Under the pieces are notes generated by a model. The model was not told where the DNA came from and made no database searches. It worked only from the letters and a program-made list of their open reading frames with translations. Below, one piece after another: positions 9,717 through 20,276 of a stretch of DNA of 64,000 nt (the stretch's first letter is position 1; each line of letters opens with the position of its first letter). The position numbers were made by a program, and so were the translations under genes. The stretch is from Dugong dugon. Its lineage: Eukaryota > Chordata > Mammalia > Sirenia > Dugongidae. The stretch is from the NCBI GenBank assembly GCA_030035585.1, contig CM057482.1, forward strand, positions 16,665,001 to 16,729,000, in the 5' to 3' direction.

Positions 9717-11438
9717 ATATAGAGAGAGGGGCAAGATGGCGCTCTAGGCAGAAACACCACGCCGTCCCTCCACAGCAAAGATCCGAAAAACTAAGCCTAA
9801 CAGAGAATCAACAATCCTGAAACCCTAGAACACCAAATGAAGAGATAAAGAACTCAGCCAAACACCAAACGAAGTGAGAATACTAAAAGAGAACGGAGAG
9901 CGAGGAGAGACTCAGGCAGAGATTCCTTACCAGCTAACGCAGCGCGGATCCACCATCTTGGATTCCTATCGGAGACCAGCAAACGGGAGAGCAGCCTTGC
10001 AGAGCATCTGGTCGGAGACAGAACGACCGGTAAACTGCGGTGCGCGCTCTCCCACCACCCACCCCTCTCCGCCTCAGCTGGGGATCCCCTGCTTTCCGTG
10101 GCCAGGGTCTCTGGGCTGGGGGGCGCCGGTGCTTGGATTCCGCGCGCCTGGGCTGGCGGCTTTCTGGGAGCCGTTTGCTGGCAGCTAGCGAACCTTTCTC
10201 TGCCGCCTCCCCCTCCTTTTCCCTGGGTGCCTGGTTCCGAGTGCCGCCTCTGCTCTCTCCTGCGGGGCTGTAGGGCTGCGTGCGGGCGTGTGGCTGTTTC
10301 TGGGTCTGGGCTCCCGCGTGGGTGGGATCCCGGGGCCTTTGTTCGTTCGCCCCTCTGCTTTCCGTGGCCGGGGTCCCTGGGCGGGGGGGCGCCGGTGCTT
10401 GGGTTCCGCGCGCCCGGGCTGGGGGCTTTCTGGGAGCCGTTTGCTGGCACCTAGCGGAACTTTTTCTGCCGCCTCCCCCTCCTTTTGCCTGGGTGCCTGG
10501 TTCCGAGGGCCGTCTCTGCTCTCTCCTGCGGGGCTGTAGGGCTGCGTTCGGGCGTGTGGCTGTTTCCAGGTCTGGGCTCCCGCGCGGGTGGGATCCTGGG
10601 GCCTTTGTTCGTTGGCCCCTCTGCTTCCTGTGGCCACGGTCACTTAACCCCGAGACTATCGGCTTCTTGGAATTCGCGCCCCTGAGTGGGGGCTCTCTGG
10701 GTCCCATTTGTAGGCACTGACTGCTGGTGTTGCCCTTTTTTTTTTTTTTTTTTTTTTTTCCCTCAATTTTATTTTTCTTCCTTTTTTGATTAGTTTTGTC
10801 ATATTTTACCTCTTTTTCTCTTTTGTCTTTCTTCATTGCTTAATTTCTTGTCCCTCTATCTCTTCCTTCTCTTTCTGATCCCTGAATACCAGGCGATGTA
10901 TGCCTCTGTACCTTCTGGCCAGGCTGAGCTGTGAAAATTGAGACCGACTCCCCCAGACCTCATAGCTGCATCGGTGCGATCCCTGGGAACTTTGCAGTTT
11001 TTTAACTTTTCTGATTTTCATTTGGTCATTCTTTCCTTTTCTTTCTCTTCCCCCTTCTGGTTTCCTCCATCCCATAGTCTCTCATCTGTACATTCCAACG
11101 ACAAACTCCCCTAGCATTCTTTTATGTTTGTACGCTTTTTGCTCCTCCTCCTCTCTCCTCTCTCCCATATCCAGCTTAGCTTCACACATAACCATCTTCC
11201 CGCTGCACCCTACCTACCTGCACCGTGCACTAGACATCACATCACCAAGCGGTGCAGGCACGCCCTATTGGAACCTGCCCAGCACTGACTACCGACCGTC
11301 CTGGTGGCTGCGGTGAGTGCCACAAGCAACCCATCCCAGTGGCTCCTCCTCAACTAGATCTGCCCAGCTGTACCACAAGAACAAAAAAAAAAAAAAAAAA
11401 AAAATCTACAATCAATAAACGAGAGAAATATCTACTGA
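9717..11438 (+). promoter_or_regulatory. L1 5' UTR / internal promoter
   Basis: The element opens near gaggggcaagatggcgctct. The CAAGATGGCG at 9732-9741 matches the YY1 site placed just inside the 5' end of human L1, where it sets the start of transcription; the position here is equivalent. A CpG-rich block (about 10000-10720) built on tandem monomers follows, then a T-run (10736-10760), a mixed segment, and an A-run (11381-11403) before ORF1. The promoter role is inferred from the L1 family. Confidence 0.8.
10091..10722 (+). repeat. Tandem 266-bp monomers in the L1 5' UTR
   Basis: gctttccgtggcc begins at 10091 and again at 10357, and gcttcctgtggcc begins at 10623, so the period is 266 bp both times. 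Two near-complete monomers and a partial third are present. Each contains ggcgccggtgcttgg, tctgggagccgtttgctggc, gcgggggctgtag-like and gtgtggctgtttc segments. They are GC-rich with many CpGs. Rodent L1s carry functionally similar but unrelated promoter monomers. Confidence 0.9.
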
Positions 11439-12488
11439 ATGCCCCGAAAACAGCAAACAATATCAAAACATTTACAAAAACAAGACAAGATGGCTCCAAT
11501 AGGCGTCCAAATTAAAACACCAGATAACTCTCCTGTGGAAGAAAATGCACTAGAAGTACCTGATACGGAACTCAAATCACTAATACTCGGAATTTTCCAA
11601 GAACTGAGGCAAAAAGCTGACAAACATGAGGAAAAAATAGACAAATTTATGGAAAATACAGACAAAAAATTGGAAGAATTCAGGAAGATGATGCAAGAAC
11701 AAAATGCCAAAATAAATTCACAACTCGAAATTATACAAAAACAACAATTAGAAATCCAAAAGATAAACAACAAGATTTCAGAAATGGACGGTGTCATAGA
11801 AGGGCTGAGAAGTAGATTTGAAACCATGGAAGACAGGATCAGTGGAACTGAAGACAAACACTTGGATACAACTCTGTTTCAGGAAAACTCAGAAAAAAGA
11901 ACAAAGAAAAATGAAGAGACCCTGAGAGTTATGTGGGACACAATTAAAACCAAAAACTTACGAGTGATTGGCATACCAGAACAGGGGAAGAAAACAGAAA
12001 ACACAGAGAGGATCATTGAGGAACTGCTGACAGAAAACTTTCCCAATATCATGAAAGATGAAAAGCTGGTCATCCAAGAAGCCCAACGAACCCCATATAG
12101 AATAGACCCCAAAAGAAAATCACCAAGACATATCATATTCACACTCGCTAAAACTAAAGACAAACAAAGAATCCTGAGAGCAGCTCGTGAAAAACAAGAA
12201 GTCACATACAGAGGAGAAACAATAAGACTAAGCTCAGATTATTCAGCAGAAACCATGCAGGCAAGAAGGCAATGGGATGACATATATAAAATCTTGAAAG
12301 AAAAAAATTGTCAGCCAAGAATAATATATCCTGCAAAACTCTCATTCAGATTTGATGGTGAAATTAGGTCATTTCCAGATAAACAGAAACTAAAGGAATA
12401 TGCAAAAGTCAAACCAAACTTACAAGAATTATTAAAGGGAGTTCTTCGATCTGAGGACAAACAGCTTAAGCCCTCAGGCAGGACCTAG
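11439..12488 (+). CDS. L1 ORF1p, RNA-binding chaperone
   Basis: A 349-residue protein that coats L1 RNA as trimers in the cytoplasmic ribonucleoprotein. Visible order: a basic N-terminus (MPRKQQTISKHLQK), a long coiled coil at about residues 44-168 (ELRQKADKHEEKIDKFME onward), the RRM at about 172-248 starting NLRVIGIPEQ and containing EAQRTPYRIDPKRKSPRHII, and the C-terminal domain at about 257-335 with SAETMQARRQW and YPAKLSF. These match human ORF1p (338 residues) domain by domain. REKQ at 250-253 stands where human has REKG. The ATG at 11439 is the first in frame after the A-rich leader. There is no stop or frameshift. The name L1 ORF1 is certain; activity is inferred. Confidence 0.95.
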   Translation: MPRKQQTISKHLQKQDKMAPIGVQIKTPDNSPVEENALEVPDTELKSLILGIFQELRQKADKHEEKIDKFMENTDKKLEEFRKMMQEQNAKINSQLEIIQKQQLEIQKINNKISEMDGVIEGLRSRFETMEDRISGTEDKHLDTTLFQENSEKRTKKNEETLRVMWDTIKTKNLRVIGIPEQGKKTENTERIIEELLTENFPNIMKDEKLVIQEAQRTPYRIDPKRKSPRHIIFTLAKTKDKQRILRAAREKQEVTYRGETIRLSSDYSAETMQARRQWDDIYKILKEKNCQPRIIYPAKLSFRFDGEIRSFPDKQKLKEYAKVKPNLQELLKGVLRSEDKQLKPSGRT

Positions 12489-12919
12489 GACCTAGGATGC
12501 AGGTTAACATGAACCAGATACCATTCTAGGAACTGAACTACAGACGACTTTCCAAAAACAAAAGATATACAACAGGGAATCAGAGAAATCAATCAAAGGA
12601 TGACAACAACATCAAAACAATGAAAGAGGGAACAAACGGCATAGGTATAGAACCTTCTAAAGGAGAAGAAGGCAAGGCGATACCAAGTAACGGTAGACTG
12701 TTTCAAAATTATAAAGATAAGGGTAAAATTCATGGTAACCACAAAAAAAGTTAACAAACCAACTCATAAAAATAAAGACGAAAAACATAAAGTCTCAACA
12801 AAAACAAAACCTACAAAAACAAAAGAAATGAACACAAAATCCACAAACAAAAGGAACTCAGCACAAGAGAGTAAGAAGAACAAAGAAAACTTCAGCATCA
12901 CAAAAAAAAGCACTACAAA
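12489..12919 (+). other. Long inter-ORF region of the L1
   Basis: 431 bases separate the two L1 ORFs, compared with about 63 in human L1. The sequence is A-rich on the sense strand and contains a 63-codon open frame at 12732-12923 that runs into the ORF2 start. It may be where ORF2 translation is set up. Confidence 0.7.
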
Positions 12920-12923
12920 ATGA
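12732..12923 (+). CDS. Small Lys/Thr-rich ORF overlapping the ORF2 start
   Basis: 63 codons starting [20 protein letters not shown] and ending SITKKSTTK. The protein would be very basic and rich in Lys, Thr and Asn, with no recognised domain. Its TGA stop at 12921-12923 overlaps the ORF2 ATG at 12920-12922 as ATGA, the arrangement that permits termination-reinitiation in other viral and transposon mRNAs. The A-rich sense composition makes long stop-free runs likely by chance, so coding status is uncertain. It is included because the overlap bears on how ORF2 is translated. Confidence 0.3.
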   Translation: MVTTKKVNKPTHKNKDEKHKVSTKTKPTKTKEMNTKSTNKRNSAQESKKNKENFSITKKSTTK

Positions 12924-15900
12924 CAGCAACAAACTCACATCTATCAATAATTACACTGAACGTAAATGGACTCAATGCACCCATAAAGCGACGGAGAGTG
13001 GCAGAATGGATAAGAAAACAGGATCCATCTATTTGCTGTCTACAAGAGACACATCTTAGAAACAAAGATGTGAATTTATTAAAAATCAAAGGTTGGAAAA
13101 AAATATATCAAGCTAACAACTATCAAAAAAGAGCAGGAGTGGCAATTCTAATCTCAGATAAAATAGACTTTAAAACAAAATCTACCATAAAAGACAAAGA
13201 AGGACACTATATAATGATTAAGGGGATGATCCATCATGAAGACATAACCATAATAAATATCTACGCACCCAATGACAGGGCTCCAAAATACATAAAAAAA
13301 ACTCTAACAGCACTGAAAAGAGAAATTGACAGTTCCACAATAATAGTAGGAGACTTCAACACACCACTCTCAGTAAAGGACAGAACAACTAAAAAGAAAC
13401 TTAGCAAAGATACAGAAGACCTAAAGGACACAATCAGCCAACTGGACCTCATAGACATATATAGAACACTCCATCCAACCGCTGCAAAGTACACATTCTT
13501 TTCCAATGCACATGGAACGTTCTCCAGAATAGACCACATCTTAGGCCACAGAGCAATCCTCAACAAGATCCAAAATGCTGAGATAATTCACAGTATCTTC
13601 TCTGACCACAATGCCATCAAGGTAGAAATTAACACTAGAAAGAGCAAGGAAAAAAAATCAAACACATGGAAACTGAATAATACTCTGCTTACACATCAAT
13701 GGGTAATAGAAGAAATCAGAGATGGAATTAAAAAATTCCTAGAATCAAATGAAAATGAAAACACATCATACCAAAACCTTTGGGACACAGCAAAGGCAGT
13801 CCTCAGAGGACAATTTATAGCAATAGAAGCACATATCAAAAAAGAAGAAAGGGACAAAATCAAAACATTAACTACAGAACTCAAACAAATAGAAAGAGAA
13901 CAACAAAAAAAGCCTACAACCACCGGAAAAAAGGAAATAGTAAAGATCAGAGCAGAAATCAATGAAATAGAGAACAGAAAAACAATAGAAAGAATCAACA
14001 AAACCAAAAGTTGGTTCTTTGAAAGAATCAACAAAATCGACAAACCACTGGCCAGACTGACAAAAGAAAAACAGCAGAGGGCACAAATAACCCAAATAAG
14101 AAATGAAATGGGGGACATTACAACAGACCCAACTGAAATAAAAAGGATTATAACAGAATATTATGAAAAACTATATTCCAACAAATTTGAAAACCTAGAG
14201 GAAATGGATAAATTTCTAGAAACATACGGCCTACCCAAACTACAACAAAGTGATATTGAAAATCTGAACAGACCCATAACAAGAGAAGAGATTGAAAAGG
14301 TAATAAAAAAACTCCCAACCAAAAAAAGCCCTGGCCCAGATGGCTTCACTGGAGAATTCTACAAAACATTTACAGAAGAGCTCGTACCAGTTCTACTCAA
14401 GTTATTTCAGAGCATAGAAGAGGAAGCAACACTTCCAAATTCATTCTATGAAGCCAGCATAACGCTGATACCAAAACCAGGCAAAGACATCACAAAAAAA
14501 GAAAATTACAGACCAATATCTCTCATGAATATAGATGCAAAAATTCTGAACAAAATTTTAGCCAATAGAATTCAGTATCATATCAAAAAAATAATACACC
14601 ACGACCAAGTAGGATTCATACCAGGTATGCAAGGATGGTTTAACATTAGAAAATCCATCAACGTAATCCACCACATAAATAAAAGGAAAGAAAAAAATCA
14701 CATGATTATCTCAATTGATGCAGAAAAGGCATTTGACAAAGTCCAACACCCATTCCTGATAAAAGCTCTCAATAAAATAGGTATAGAAGGGAAATTTCTC
14801 AACATCATAAAGGGCATCTATGCAAAACCAACAGCCAACATCATTCTTAATGGAGAAAGGCTGAAAACATTCCCCCTGAAAACAGGAACAAGACAAGGAT
14901 GCCCTTTATCACCACTCCTATTTAACATTGTGCTGGAAGTTCTCGCTAGAGCAGTAAGGCAAGAGAAAGAAATAAAGGGCATCCAAATTGGTAATGAAGA
15001 AGTTAAACTCTCCCTGTTTGCAGATGATATGATACTATACATAGAAAACCCTAAAGACTCCACGAGAAATTTACTGGAACTAATAGAAAGATTCAGCAGA
15101 GTAGCAGGATACAAGATAAACATTCAAAAATCAGTTGGATTCCTATACACCAGTAAAGAGAACGATGAAAAGGAGATCAGGAAATCAATACCATTTTCAA
15201 TAGCCCCTAAAAAGATAAAATACTTAGGAATAAATCTGACCAGGAATATAAAAGACCTATACAAAGAAAACTACAAAACACTGCTGCATGAAACCCAAAG
15301 GGATCTACATAAATGGAAAAACATACCATGCTCATGGATAGGCAGACTCAACATTGTGAAAATGGCAATTCTACCTAAAGCAATTTACAAATACAATGCA
15401 ATTCCGATACAAATACCAACAACATTCTTCAAAGAGATGGAAAAACTAATTATTAACTTTATATGGAAAGGGAAGAAACCCCGAATAAGTAAAGCACTAC
15501 TGAAGAAGAAGAATAAAGTTGGAGGACTCACACTACCTGACTTGAGAACCTACTATACAGCTACAGTACTCAAAACAGCCTGGTACTGGTACAACAACAG
15601 AGACATTGACCAATGGAACAGAATTGAGAACTCAGATGTAAATCCATCCACCTACGGTCACCTGATTTTTGACAAGGGCCCAAAATACATCAAATGGGGA
15701 AAAGACAGTCTTTTTAACAAATGGTGCTGGCAAAACTGGATATCCATTTGTAGAAAAATGAAACAGGACCCATACCTCACACCATATACAAAAACTACTT
15801 CAAAATGGATCAAAGACCTGAATATAAAGCCTCAAACTATAAAATTCATAGAAGAAAAAATAGGACCAACACTTCAGACCTTAATACATGGCATTAACAG

Positions 15901-16741
15901 GATACAAACCATAAACATCAACACAAAAAACCCAACAGATAAACTAGATAATTGGGATCTTCTAAAAATCAAACATCTATGCTCTTCAAAAGATTTCACC
16001 AAAAGAGTTAAAAGAGAACCTACAGACTGGGAAAAAATTTTTGGACAGTACAAGTCAGACAAAGGTCTAATCTCCATAATCTACAAGAAAATCCAACACC
16101 TCTACAACAAAAAGACAACCAATCCTATCAAAAAATGGGCAAAGGAAATGAACAGACACTTCACCAAGGAAGACATTCAAATGGCCAACAGACACATGAG
16201 GAAATGCTCGCGATCACTAGCCATTAGAGAAATGCAAATTAAAACCACAATGAGATACCATCTCACCCCGGCATTACTGGCACGAATCAAAGACACTGGA
16301 AATAACAAATGTCGGAGGGGCTGCGGGGAGACGGGAACTCTTATACACTGCTGGTGGGAATGCAAAATGATACAGCCATTTTGGAAAATGATATGGCGTT
16401 TCCTCAGAAAGCTAGAAATAGACGTACCATTCGATCCAGCAATCCCACTCCTAGGAATATATCCTAGAGAAATAAGAGTCATCACTCGAATAGACATATG
16501 CACACCTATGTTCATGGCAGCATTATTCACAATAGCAAAACGATGGAAACAACCTCGATGTCCATCAACAGACGAATGGATACACAAACTATGGTACATA
16601 CACACAATGGAGTACTATGCAACGAGAAAGAACAATGAATCGGTGAACCATCTCATAACATGGATGAAACTGGAGGACATCATGCTGAGTGAAATAAGTC
16701 AATCACAAAAGGACAAATATTGTATGAGACCTCTATTGTAA
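12920..16741 (+). CDS. L1 ORF2p, endonuclease and reverse transcriptase
   Basis: A 1273-residue protein (human 1275) that nicks target DNA and copies L1 RNA at the nick. The APE-type endonuclease occupies about residues 1-239 with N14, E43 (CCLQETH), D145 and N147 (GDFNTPL), D205 (IDH) and H230 (SDH), all at the human positions. Reverse transcriptase spans about 498-773, including [10 protein letters not shown] and the catalytic FADD at 700-703. The C-terminal zinc-knuckle-like region has C1131, C1135, H1143 and C1148 followed by [12 protein letters not shown]. The frame is uninterrupted to TAA at 16739-16741. The start is fixed by the [20 protein letters not shown]-terminus, colinear with human. 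All the sequence marks of an active enzyme are present; activity itself is inferred. Confidence 0.97.
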   Translation: MTATNSHLSIITLNVNGLNAPIKRRRVAEWIRKQDPSICCLQETHLRNKDVNLLKIKGWKKIYQANNYQKRAGVAILISDKIDFKTKSTIKDKEGHYIMIKGMIHHEDITIINIYAPNDRAPKYIKKTLTALKREIDSSTIIVGDFNTPLSVKDRTTKKKLSKDTEDLKDTISQLDLIDIYRTLHPTAAKYTFFSNAHGTFSRIDHILGHRAILNKIQNAEIIHSIFSDHNAIKVEINTRKSKEKKSNTWKLNNTLLTHQWVIEEIRDGIKKFLESNENENTSYQNLWDTAKAVLRGQFIAIEAHIKKEERDKIKTLTTELKQIEREQQKKPTTTGKKEIVKIRAEINEIENRKTIERINKTKSWFFERINKIDKPLARLTKEKQQRAQITQIRNEMGDITTDPTEIKRIITEYYEKLYSNKFENLEEMDKFLETYGLPKLQQSDIENLNRPITREEIEKVIKKLPTKKSPGPDGFTGEFYKTFTEELVPVLLKLFQSIEEEATLPNSFYEASITLIPKPGKDITKKENYRPISLMNIDAKILNKILANRIQYHIKKIIHHDQVGFIPGMQGWFNIRKSINVIHHINKRKEKNHMIISIDAEKAFDKVQHPFLIKALNKIGIEGKFLNIIKGIYAKPTANIILNGERLKTFPLKTGTRQGCPLSPLLFNIVLEVLARAVRQEKEIKGIQIGNEEVKLSLFADDMILYIENPKDSTRNLLELIERFSRVAGYKINIQKSVGFLYTSKENDEKEIRKSIPFSIAPKKIKYLGINLTRNIKDLYKENYKTLLHETQRDLHKWKNIPCSWIGRLNIVKMAILPKAIYKYNAIPIQIPTTFFKEMEKLIINFIWKGKKPRISKALLKKKNKVGGLTLPDLRTYYTATVLKTAWYWYNNRDIDQWNRIENSDVNPSTYGHLIFDKGPKYIKWGKDSLFNKWCWQNWISICRKMKQDPYLTPYTKTTSKWIKDLNIKPQTIKFIEEKIGPTLQTLIHGINRIQTININTKNPTDKLDNWDLLKIKHLCSSKDFTKRVKREPTDWEKIFGQYKSDKGLISIIYKKIQHLYNKKTTNPIKKWAKEMNRHFTKEDIQMANRHMRKCSRSLAIREMQIKTTMRYHLTPALLARIKDTGNNKCRRGCGETGTLIHCWWECKMIQPFWKMIWRFLRKLEIDVPFDPAIPLLGIYPREIRVITRIDICTPMFMAALFTIAKRWKQPRCPSTDEWIHKLWYIHTMEYYATRKNNESVNHLITWMKLEDIMLSEISQSQKDKYCMRPLL

Positions 16742-17770
16742 AAACCCATGAAAAAATTCACATGCAAAATGTAACAATCCTTGTTGGTTACCAGGGATGG
16801 GAGGGGGGGGGGAATACTAAATAGGTAATAGGTAAGTGGTAACTTGGGTGAGAGATGAGATAGTACATAGTACAGGGGAAACTAACACAACCTGCACAAG
16901 GAAAGGTCATGGAGGCCCTATAGACACATCCAAACCCCCCGAGGGACTGAGTTGTTGGACGGAGGGCTCTGGGGACCATGATCTCGGGGAACATCTAGCT
17001 CAATTGGCATGACACTACTTATAAAGATAATGCTCTACATTCTACCTTGGTGAGTAGTGTCTGGGGTCTTAAAAGCCTATGAGCGGCCATCTAAGATACT
17101 CCACTGATCTCATCCCTTCGGGAACAAGGGAGAACGAAGAGAACAGGATACAAGGAAAAGATTAGTCCGAAGGACTAATGGTCCACAGCTACCAAGGCCT
17201 CCACGGGACTGAGCCCAGTACAGCTGGATGGTGCCCGGCTACCACCAATGACTCCTCTGACCAGGATCACAACAGAGGGTTCTGGGCAGAGCTGGAGTAG
17301 GATGTAGAGTATAATTTTAACTCCCAAAAAAAAAAAAAAAAAAAAAAAAAGAAGACCAGATATACTGGCCTAAAGAATACTAGAGAAACCTCGAGAGTGT
17401 GGCCCCCAGACACCCTTTCAGCTCAGAGGGGAAGTTACCTTCAAGGTTCGATGTTAAGCCTGGGAATGGACACCCCAGTAAAACTAAATGGGACTAATGA
17501 TGTACAGAAGTCCGGTGACAAGGGCCAGAAGGCAGAGGGAGAGTAGGAAACTGATGATAAGGAACACAAATTGAATAAGGACACTGTCGATGTATTGTGA
17601 GATTGTTGACCACTGCTATAGGGCAACATTTGTAGTAACTATTAAATGGGAGGCTGTTTTGTCCTGTAAGCCTTCATCTTGGGCGAGAATGGCAGCACAA
17701 TTGGAAGAGCATAGTCAATATCACTTAAATGTGTAAGTAAAAAGTTTTGAAATGGTGTTTAAATAAAATA

Positions 17771-17801
<31 letters not shown>

Positions 17802-18246
17802 ACAAATGAGACTAAAGAGGTACAATAGTCCACTGACAAGGTCCAGAAGACAGAAGGGGACAAGGAAGCCCCCTGGTGATAGGGAACACAAGGTGGAGTA
17901 AGGATATTCTTGATGTGCTGTGAGATTGTTAACCATTGTCATAGGGCAACATGTGTAGTAACTGTTAAATGAAAAACTATTTTTTCTGTAAGCCTTCATC
18001 TTAAGTGAGAATAACAGCACAGTTGGAAGAGCGTAGTCAATGTCACTGAACTGTGAATGTAGAAATTTTTGAAACGGTGTATCTTTGGCCATCTGTAATT
18101 TTCATCAAAAAAAAAAGGTTGAGAATTTAGAGGCTTAATACGTTGTGGGGTTGTTAACCAATGTCAAAAAACAACATGTGTACTACTATTTCATGAGAAA
18201 CTATTTGCTCTGTAAGCTTTCACCTGAAGTACAATAAAATATGTAT
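16742..18246 (+). other. L1 3' UTR with G-tract and internal A-run
   Basis: About 1.5 kb. A G-run of about ten (gggaggggggggggaa near 16798-16813) sits soon after the stop, as in many mammalian L1s, where such tracts can form G-quadruplexes. An internal A-run lies at about 17325-17350, followed by three related units and an (AAAT)n stretch at 17763-17810. AATAAA at 18233-18238 precedes the terminal poly(A) at about 18247. Confidence 0.85.
17485..18246 (+). repeat. Three related units in the L1 3' UTR
   Basis: Unit A (about 17485-17760), unit B (about 17808-18085) and truncated unit C (about 18120-18246) share ordered text: agtccggtgacaagggccag / agtccactgacaaggtccag (offset 318), then gagattgttgaccactgcta / gagattgttaaccattgtca / gggttgttaaccaatgtcaa, and ctgtaagccttcatcttggg / ctgtaagccttcatcttaag / ctgtaagctttcacctgaag. 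They have diverged from one another, so the duplication predates this insertion. Confidence 0.85.
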
Positions 18247-18257
18247 TAAAAAAAAAA

Positions 18258-18276
18258 AAAAAATTCAAGCTTCAAG
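18258..18276 (+). repeat. Target-site duplication of the full-length L1, right copy
   Basis: Exact copy of 9698-9716. RTE sequence resumes at 18277 (ttgcaatattgaaggattct). Confidence 0.9.
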
Positions 18277-20258
18277 TTGCAATATTGAAGGATTCTGTGG
18301 GCAAAATATTGAATGATACAGGAAGCATCAAAGGAAGATGGAAGAAATACACAGTCACTATACTAAAAAGAATTGGTTGACGTTCAGCCATTTCAGGAGG
18401 TAGCATATGATCAAGAATCGATGGTACTGAAGGAAGAGGTCCAAGCTGCACTGAACGCATTTTGAAAAACAAGGCTCTAGGAATTGACAGAATACTAATT
18501 GAGATGTTTCGACAAACAGATGCAGTGCTGGAGGTGCTCTCTTGTCCATGCCAAGAAATTTGGAAGACAGCTACCTGGCCAACCTACTGGAAGAGATCCA
18601 GATGTGTTCCCCTTCCAAACAAAGGTGATCCAACAGAATGCAGAAATTATCTAACAATATCCTTAATATCACATGCAAGTAAAATTTTGCTGAATATTGT
18701 GGGGATATGTGCCATTAAAATATGGATGTATAAAGGCCTCTATGCTGCACAGCATGTTGAGACTTGTCCCCAACATGTTGAGACTTGTCACAACTTGTTT
18801 TTCCAAACCCGTTACTGATTGGCTTGTTTACCTGAATTCCTCCTCCCTTGCCCAAAACTTATTGTTATTCACCCAAAGCCCATTGTTCTGTTATTTGCTT
18901 CACTGCTTGCTGTATTGACTATGAATAAACTCCTGGGACTGAAGCTGGGGTTCGACTCCTCAGAGTGACCCTCCTGGCCCCACTTCTCTGTAAGAGTTGT
19001 GGCATTGGTTACTGTCTCCGCTGCCCCGACAACTGTCGCACTGTAACAAATATAATTCAAAAATGGTGGCAACAGTACATCAACAGGGAACTGCCAGAAA
19101 TTAAAGCCAGATTCAGAAGAGAACATGAAACGGGATATCATTGCTGATGTCAGATAGATCTTGGCTGAAAGCAGAGAATACCAGAAAGATGTTTACCTGT
19201 GTTTTACTGACTATGCAAAGGCATTCCACTGTGGGGATCATAACAAATTATGGATACCATTGCAAAAAATGGGAATTCTAGAACACTTAATTGTGCTCAT
19301 GTGGAACCTGTACATAGACCAAGAGGCAGTCGTTCGAACAGAACAAGGGGATACTGAGTGGTTTAAAATCAGAAAAGGTGTGCATCAAAGTTGTATCCTT
19401 TCACCATACTTATTCAATCTGTATGCTGAGACTATATGAAGAAGAAGGCAGCATCAGGATTGAAGGAAGGTTCATTAACAACCTGCCGTTATGCAGATGA
19501 CACAACTTGCTTGCTGAAAGCAGAGAGGACTTGAAGCACTTACCGATGAAGATCAAAGACCACAGCCTTCTGTATGGATTACACTTCAATATGAAGAAAA
19601 CAAAAATCCTCCCAACTGGACCAATAAACAACATCATGATAAACAGAGAAAAGATTGAAGTTGTCAAGGATTTCATTTTACTTGGATCCACAATCAACAC
19701 CCATGGAAGCAGGAGTCAAGAAATCAACAGACGCATTGTGTTGGTCAAATCTGCTGCAAAAGACCTCTTTAAAGTGTTAAAAAGCAAAGATGTCACTTTG
19801 AAGACTGAGTACGCCTGACCCAAGACATGGTGTTTTCAATCACCTCATATGCATGGGAAAGCTGTACAGTGAATAAGGAAGACCGAAGAAGAATTGATGC
19901 CTTTGAATTATGGTGTTGGCGAAGAATATTGAATATACCATGGACTGCCAGAAGAACGAACAAATCTGTCTTAGAAGAAGTACAGCCAGAATGCTCCTTA
20001 GAAGAAGGGATGGCGAGACTTTGCCTCACATACTTTGGACATGTTATCAGGAGGCACCAGTCCCTACAGAAAGACATCATGCTTGATGAAGTAGAGGGTC
20101 AGCAAAAAAGAGGAAGACTCTCGATGAGATGGATTGACACAGTGGTTTCAACAATGGGCTCAAACGTAGCAACGATTATGGGATGGCTCAAGACCAGGCA
20201 CTTTCATTCTGTTGTTCATAGGGTCGCTGTGAGTTGGAACCGTCTGAACAGCACCTAA
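18277..20258 (+). pseudogene. RTE ORF, reverse transcriptase and C-terminal part (broken)
   Basis: Remnants of the RTE polyprotein downstream of the L1. The piece at 18462-18818 (GIDRILIEMFRQTDAVLEVL) is the start of the reverse transcriptase. 19161-19439 (YAKAFHCGDHNKLWIPLQKM) is the motif-A region. 19507-19818 follows the catalytic-Asp motif. 19827-20258 (RRIDAFELWCWRRILNIPWT ... FGHVIRRHQSLQKDIM ... VSWNRLNST) is the conserved C-terminal domain of RTE/BovB LINEs. Frame breaks and an LTR insertion at 18698 separate the pieces. Confidence 0.85.
18698..19048 (+). mobile_element. Solo LTR (endogenous retrovirus) inside the RTE
   Basis: A 351-bp TG...CA element flanked by the five-base duplication aatat (18693-18697 and 19049-19053); the RTE reads across when it is removed. 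It contains a TATAAA-like box near 18723, AATAAA near 18924 and a short tandem repeat (catgttgagacttgtc twice, 18750-18785). No internal region is present, so this is a solo LTR. The class is not certain. It is younger than the RTE it interrupts. Confidence 0.8.
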
Positions 20259-20276
20259 CAACAGCAACAACATGAA

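Larger units (their letters stand above)
9717..18257 (+). mobile_element. Full-length L1 LINE with both ORFs intact
   Basis: About 8.54 kb. The order is GC-rich 5' UTR (9717-11438), ORF1 (11439-12488), inter-ORF region (12489-12919), ORF2 (12920-16741), long 3' UTR (16742-18246) and poly(A). A 19-bp duplication flanks it, the 5' UTR keeps its CpGs, and neither ORF has a stop or frameshift, all signs of a recent insertion. It differs from human L1 in the tandem-monomer 5' UTR, a 431-base inter-ORF region (63 in human) and a 1.5-kb repeat-containing 3' UTR. It sits inside the plus-strand RTE LINE in the same orientation. On sequence alone it is a candidate retrotransposition-competent copy. Whether it is transcribed or polymorphic cannot be told from the sequence. 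Confidence 0.95.
8652..20269 (+). mobile_element. RTE-clade LINE (afrotherian RTE), plus strand, split
   Basis: A 5'-truncated RTE LINE whose own sequence is at 8652-9716, 18277-18692 and 19054-20269. It was split by a full-length L1 and an LTR. The seven-base duplication acatgaa (8645-8651 and 20270-20276) flanks it, and the interrupted L1 reads across cleanly when it is removed. Parts of the endonuclease, reverse transcriptase and C-terminal region are readable but broken. The 3' end (cgctgtgagttggaaccgtc, then cacctaacaacagcaacaac) is the sequence shared with AfroSINE tails, which is the known basis for SINE mobilisation by this LINE. Confidence 0.9.

Noticed and set aside
10098-10720. Plus-strand open frames of 118 and 146 codons in the L1 5' UTR
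   Set aside because: GC-rich monomers contain few stops in any frame; no protein signature.
13261-16605. Minus-strand open frames inside L1 ORF2
   Set aside because: Antisense shadows of the real ORF2.
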